Shown: positions 14,004 to 16,744 of the stretch, piece after piece
Layout of the letters: every line of letters starts with the position of its first letter
How positions within the stretch are numbered: position 1 is the stretch's first letter
Origin: Streptosporangiaceae bacterium
Lineage (GTDB): Bacteria; Actinomycetota; Actinomycetes; Streptosporangiales; Streptosporangiaceae
Length of the DNA: 16,744 nucleotides
Assembly: GCA_030041195.1 (NCBI GenBank)
Contig: JASHOI010000267.1
Span: forward strand, 1 to 16,744
Direction of reading: 5' to 3'
Notes under the pieces: generated by a model
What the model was told of the DNA's origin: nothing
Database searches by the model: none
What the model saw: only the letters and a program-made list of their open reading frames with translations
Made by a program: the position numbers and the translations under genes

Positions 14004-14027
14004 CCGACGGCTCCGTGCCGGTCAGGC
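13998..14027. terminator. Shared whiB1/pdtaS terminator hairpin containing both stop codons
   Basis: GCCTGACCG (13998-14006) pairs perfectly with CGGTCAGGC (14019-14027); inside, ACGG (14007-14010) can pair with CCGT (14013-14016). The whiB1 TGA (14001-14003) and the pdtaS TGA (14022-14024 on the minus strand) lie at matching places in the two arms. Confidence 0.7.
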
Positions 14028-15545
14028 AGGTTGCTCCTGCCCCGGCCCGCCGTCGGGGGAACCGCCCGCGGGGAGCTGCACCGGAACTTCCACAAGGACT
14101 CTGGTCCCGCCGTTGGCCTGAGGCGCGATCTCCAGGCGGCCGCCGAGTTCCGCGACCACGAGCGTGCGCACGATCTGCAGGCCGAGGCTGGCCGTTGAGT
14201 CGAGATCGAAATCCTCGGGGAGCCCAACGCCGTTATCGGCGACGGTGACCGTGAGCTGGCCGTTGAGCCGGTGTGCCGTGACATCCAGGCTGCCGCCCAG
14301 CGCGGTGCCCGTCGGCCGCGTGAAGCCGTGCTGGAGCGCGTTCTGCAGCAGTTCGGTGAGGACGAGGGCCAGCGGGGTCGCGACGGACGCGGGCAGCAGC
14401 CCGAACCTGCCGGACAGCCCGGGCTTGACCCGGGTCTCGGGCGCGGAGACCTCGGTTGCCATCATCGCCACCCGGCTGGCGATGTCGTCGAAGTCCACGA
14501 TCTCGTCCGGGGCGTGCGAGAGGGTCTCGTGGACGATGGCGATCGACCCCACCCTGCGAACCGCCTCCTCGAGGGCCGCCCGCGCCTCCGCCGCCTTGAG
14601 CCTGCGCGCCTGCAGCCGCAGCAGCGCCGCCACCGTCTGCAGGTTGTTCTTGACCCTGTGGTGGATCTCCCTGATCGTGGCGTCCTTGGTGATCAGCTCC
14701 CGCTCCCGGTGCCGGAGTTCGGTCACGTCCCTGAGCAGGATCAGGGCACCAGACCGCGCGCCGCCGACCACGAGCGGGATCGCACGCAGCTGAACCACCG
14801 AGCCATTGCCCTCCACCTCGGTCTCCATGTGCGCGCGGCCACTCGCGGTCAGCATCAGCGAGTCGTCGCGGGGGCCGCCGGTTGCGCAGAGCCGCGCGGT
14901 CAGCGGGCCAAGCTCTGCCCCCACGAGATCGGCCGTCAGGCCCAGCCTGCGGTAGGCGGACAGCCCGTTCGGGCTCGCGTACGTCACCCGCCCGGACCGG
15001 CCGAGCCGGAGCAGCCCATCCCCCACCCGGGGCGATCTGACCAGCGTCGGCTGCTCGCCCGGGCGGGGGAAGATCCCGGCCGCCACCATCTGGGCCAGGT
15101 CGTCGGCGGCGCGCAGGTACGCGAGATCCATCCGGCTCGGCGTTCGCGCGGCGGACAGGTTCGTGGACCGCTCGATCACCGCGATGACCCGGCCCTTGCC
15201 GGTGACCGGGATCGTCTCGTGGCGGACCGGAACCCCGGTCGTCCACTCCGGATCGCCTTCCCGGCAGATCCGCCGCTCCTGCATGGCCACGTCGAGGAAC
15301 GGCCGGGCGCCGGCCGGGCGCACGGTGCCGACGATGTCGTCGGGAATGGCCGTCGGCGCCGTCACCGGGCGGATCTGGGCAAGTGCCACCCAACCGGAGC
15401 CGTCGTGCAGCTGCGCCCACAACACCAGGTCGGCGAAGGACAGGTCGGCCAGCAGCTGCCAGTCGGACAGCAGCATGTGCAGCCAGTCGACATCGGCCTC
15501 GGCGAGCCCGGCCTGGCGCATCGCAAGGTCGGTCAGGGTCGGCAT
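14022..15545 (-). CDS. pdtaS: PdtaS-type cytoplasmic sensor histidine kinase (GAF-PAS-HisKA_2-HATPase)
   Basis: A 507-residue soluble kinase. The N-terminal GAF-like domain covers about 1-150 (DWLHMLLSDWQLLADLSFADL), then a PAS domain about 172-275 (GDGLLRLGRSGRVTYASPN; SGALILLRDVTEL). HisKA_2 follows with IREIHHRVKNNLQTVAALLR (His295/296 is the phosphorylation site region). The ATPase domain has the N-box ELLQNALQHGF at 398-408, DNGVGLPEDF, and SLGLQIV. There is no membrane helix. This is the architecture and sequence style of M. tuberculosis PdtaS (Rv3220c), which phosphorylates an ANTAR RNA-binding regulator, PdtaR; that partner is not in the window. Mycobacterial work links PdtaS to NO and copper sensing. 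The start is the ATG at 15545 where the family begins. Confidence 0.95.
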   Translation of the reverse strand: MPTLTDLAMRQAGLAEADVDWLHMLLSDWQLLADLSFADLVLWAQLHDGSGWVALAQIRPVTAPTAIPDDIVGTVRPAGARPFLDVAMQERRICREGDPEWTTGVPVRHETIPVTGKGRVIAVIERSTNLSAARTPSRMDLAYLRAADDLAQMVAAGIFPRPGEQPTLVRSPRVGDGLLRLGRSGRVTYASPNGLSAYRRLGLTADLVGAELGPLTARLCATGGPRDDSLMLTASGRAHMETEVEGNGSVVQLRAIPLVVGGARSGALILLRDVTELRHRERELITKDATIREIHHRVKNNLQTVAALLRLQARRLKAAEARAALEEAVRRVGSIAIVHETLSHAPDEIVDFDDIASRVAMMATEVSAPETRVKPGLSGRFGLLPASVATPLALVLTELLQNALQHGFTRPTGTALGGSLDVTAHRLNGQLTVTVADNGVGLPEDFDLDSTASLGLQIVRTLVVAELGGRLEIAPQANGGTRVLVEVPVQLPAGGSPDGGPGQEQPA

Positions 15546-15607
15546 GCCGCCATCATCGCATCCGTTGCGCCCCGATCTGCCGTTGGAGCTGCCCGGATAC
15601 CTGCTGG

Positions 15608-15613
15608 TAACGT
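15608..15613 (+). promoter_or_regulatory. Candidate -10 (TAACGT) for a leaderless ilvG-like transcript
   Basis: TAACGT fits TANNNT and ends 6 nt before the ATG at 15620. TTGGAG (15583-15588) is a possible -35 with a long 19-nt spacer. No Shine-Dalgarno lies upstream of the ATG, so a transcript starting at the A of ATG is likely. Confidence 0.4.
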
Positions 15614-15619
15614 CGCGCC

Positions 15620-16744
15620 ATGAGTGAGCGTGAAGGGCGCGCTGCCCCCCAGACCGAGGGTCCAGGGACGAGCGGCCATCCAGCGGCGCCGCACGGCGGT
15701 GCGCACGCGGTTGCCGCGGCTCGGCGGCACGGCGTCGAGACGATGTTCACGCTGTCCGGCGGGCACGTCTTCCCGCTCTACGACGGGGCGGTCAAGGCCG
15801 ATCCGCCAATGCGGATCGTCGATGTCAGGCACGAGCAGACCGCGGTGTTCGCCGCCGAGGCCACGGCCCGCCTCTCGCTGACCCCCGGCCTGGCTGTGCT
15901 CACGGCCGGCCCCGGTGTGACAAACGGGATGAGCGCGATTACCACGGCGCACTTCAACGGGTCGCCGCTGGTGGTGATCGCCGGCCGCGCCCCCGACTAC
16001 CGCTGGGGCTCGGGAAGCCTGCAGGAGATTGATCATCCCGCGCTGCTCGGGGCGATCACCAAGCGCGCCTGGACCGAGCACGAGACGGCGCGGATCGGGC
16101 CGGCCACCGACGAGGCATTCCGGATCGCAGCTGCCCGGCATCGCGGCCCGGTCTTCCTCGATGCCAGCCTGGAGGCGCTGTTCGGCACGGCGCCCGCCGG
16201 GCCCGCCCGGCCGGCCGGCGCGGACGCCGCCACCGACCCGCCGGACCAGCCCGACCCGGCCGCGATCGACCAGATCGCTGGACTGCTCGCCGGAGCAAGC
16301 CGGCCGGTCCTGGTGCTCGGCTCCGACGTGTGGCTGGACGGCGCGCACGAAGCGGCCCGTGCGGCCGCCGAGGAACTGCGGCTGCCGGTGATCGCGAACG
16401 GTCAGGGCCGCGGCATCCTTCCGGCCGGGCACGAGCTGCTCGTTTCGCGGGCCAGGTCGACGGCGTTTGCCGAGGCAGACCTGGTCATCGTGGCCGGAAC
16501 CCCGCTCGACTTCCGGCTTGGCTACGGCGAATACGGCGGCAAGAACGCGACGCCCCCCGCCCAGGTTGTGCACGTCGCCGACGCGCCGTCGCAGCTCGCG
16601 CGGCATCGCGAGCTGGCCGCGGCAGCCGCGGGCAGTCTGACCGCGTTCTTCACCGACCTCGCCGAGGCGGTGGCGGGCCGCGGTCCGGGTCCGGGCGCGG
16701 GCCGGGGTCCGGGCGCGGGCCGGGGTCCGGGTGCGGGCCGGGGT
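15620..16744 (+). CDS. ilvG: ThDP-dependent acetolactate synthase large-subunit-like protein (IlvG type), 3' truncated by window
   Basis: 375 residues are visible with no stop before the window ends. The N-terminal ThDP pyrimidine-binding domain (about 26-185) holds TMFTLSGGHVFPLYDG, the cofactor-activating glutamate in VRHEQTAVFAAEA (Glu72), and LAVLTAGPGVTNGMSA. The central domain (about 212-345) contains ASRPVLVLGSDVW, LPVIANGQGRGILP and VAGTPLDFRLGYG. The C-terminal pyrophosphate-binding domain lies beyond the window. The pattern matches the actinobacterial IlvG (Rv1820-like) group, whose members are annotated as acetolactate synthases but may use other 2-oxoacids; no regulatory small subunit is visible. 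The first 25 residues are a disordered leader. At about 357 the inter-domain linker becomes a GPGAGR repeat. It is divergent from pdtaS with 74 bp between starts. Confidence 0.88.
   Translation, partial: MSEREGRAAPQTEGPGTSGHPAAPHGGAHAVAAARRHGVETMFTLSGGHVFPLYDGAVKADPPMRIVDVRHEQTAVFAAEATARLSLTPGLAVLTAGPGVTNGMSAITTAHFNGSPLVVIAGRAPDYRWGSGSLQEIDHPALLGAITKRAWTEHETARIGPATDEAFRIAAARHRGPVFLDASLEALFGTAPAGPARPAGADAATDPPDQPDPAAIDQIAGLLAGASRPVLVLGSDVWLDGAHEAARAAAEELRLPVIANGQGRGILPAGHELLVSRARSTAFAEADLVIVAGTPLDFRLGYGEYGGKNATPPAQVVHVADAPSQLARHRELAAAAAGSLTAFFTDLAEAVAGRGPGPGAGRGPGAGRGPGAGRG
16688..16744 (+). repeat. 18-bp in-frame tandem repeat encoding GPGAGR
   Basis: Three full copies of GGTCCGGGCGCGGGCCGG (16688-16705, 16706-16723 and 16724-16741, the last with one C-to-T change) plus partial units on each side. 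The array continues past the window end, so its copy number is unknown. It lies in frame in the linker between the central and C-terminal domains of the IlvG-like enzyme. Confidence 0.9.

Noticed and set aside
14271..15623. 450-codon open frame antisense to pdtaS
   Set aside because: Shadow of a complete GAF-PAS-HisKA_2 kinase.
1..16744. CRISPR arrays, insertion sequences, prophage or defence genes, tRNA or rRNA
   Set aside because: Looked for on both strands; no regularly spaced repeats, transposase motifs, cloverleaf-type sequences or rRNA signatures were found, and all sizeable genes belong to chromosomal housekeeping or regulatory families.

Overview
The window is ordinary high-GC actinomycete chromosome. 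The evidence is strong G/C bias at third codon positions, GTG starts, 4-bp GTGA gene overlaps, an actinobacterial Kgd-type 2-oxoglutarate decarboxylase, a DUF6104 protein, Ni-superoxide dismutase, a WhiB1/WblE protein and a PdtaS-type kinase. Ni-SOD argues against Mycobacterium. From memory, several of these genes lie in the same broad chromosomal neighbourhood in Streptomyces coelicolor, and whiB1 is next to pdtaS in M. tuberculosis. No species call is possible from the sequence alone.

Layout. (1) 1-3530: the 3' part of kgd, truncated by the window edge, coupled to a small DUF6104 gene. (2) 3531-5511: a DUF4097 beta-repeat gene and a long PadR-type regulator sharing GTGA, behind a promoter whose spacer holds a perfect 12-bp palindrome. 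(3) 5530-7247: a minus-strand zinc-independent MDR oxidoreductase, divergent from a CGNR zinc-finger regulator. (4) 7479-9184: an APC amino-acid permease ending at a 15-bp perfect hairpin. (5) 9207-10079: sodX (minus) divergent from sodN (plus), the Ni-SOD maturation protease and the enzyme. (6) 10262-11754: a two-gene unit of UsfX/RsbW-like anti-sigma factor and SigF-family sigma factor. (7) 11762-13146: a four-helix membrane protein (minus) whose 5' end overlaps that of a divergent diacylglycerol-kinase-family gene. (8) 13749-15545: whiB1/wblE and pdtaS, convergent, with both stop codons inside one hairpin. (9) 15620-end: an IlvG-like ThDP enzyme that runs off the window in an 18-bp tandem repeat.

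How they fit together. The right half (sodN/sodX, anti-sigma/sigma pair, whiB1, pdtaS) looks like a conserved stress-response neighbourhood: superoxide detoxification, an alternative sigma factor, an Fe-S/NO-responsive WhiB protein and a kinase linked in mycobacteria to NO and copper sensing. The left half is central carbon metabolism plus a small auto-regulated DUF4097-PadR module.

I found no CRISPR array, insertion sequence, prophage, tRNA or rRNA, and no clearly new multi-gene system. The observations most worth checking are regulatory: a CRP-type site at whiB1, the operator in the PadR promoter spacer, the shared whiB1/pdtaS terminator and three candidate leaderless starts. At protein level they are the PadR C-terminal extension, the anti-sigma factor without a recognisable ATP pocket, the sigma factor with an all-acidic N-terminus, the CGNR protein that is not CGNR, and the repeat linker in the IlvG-like enzyme.
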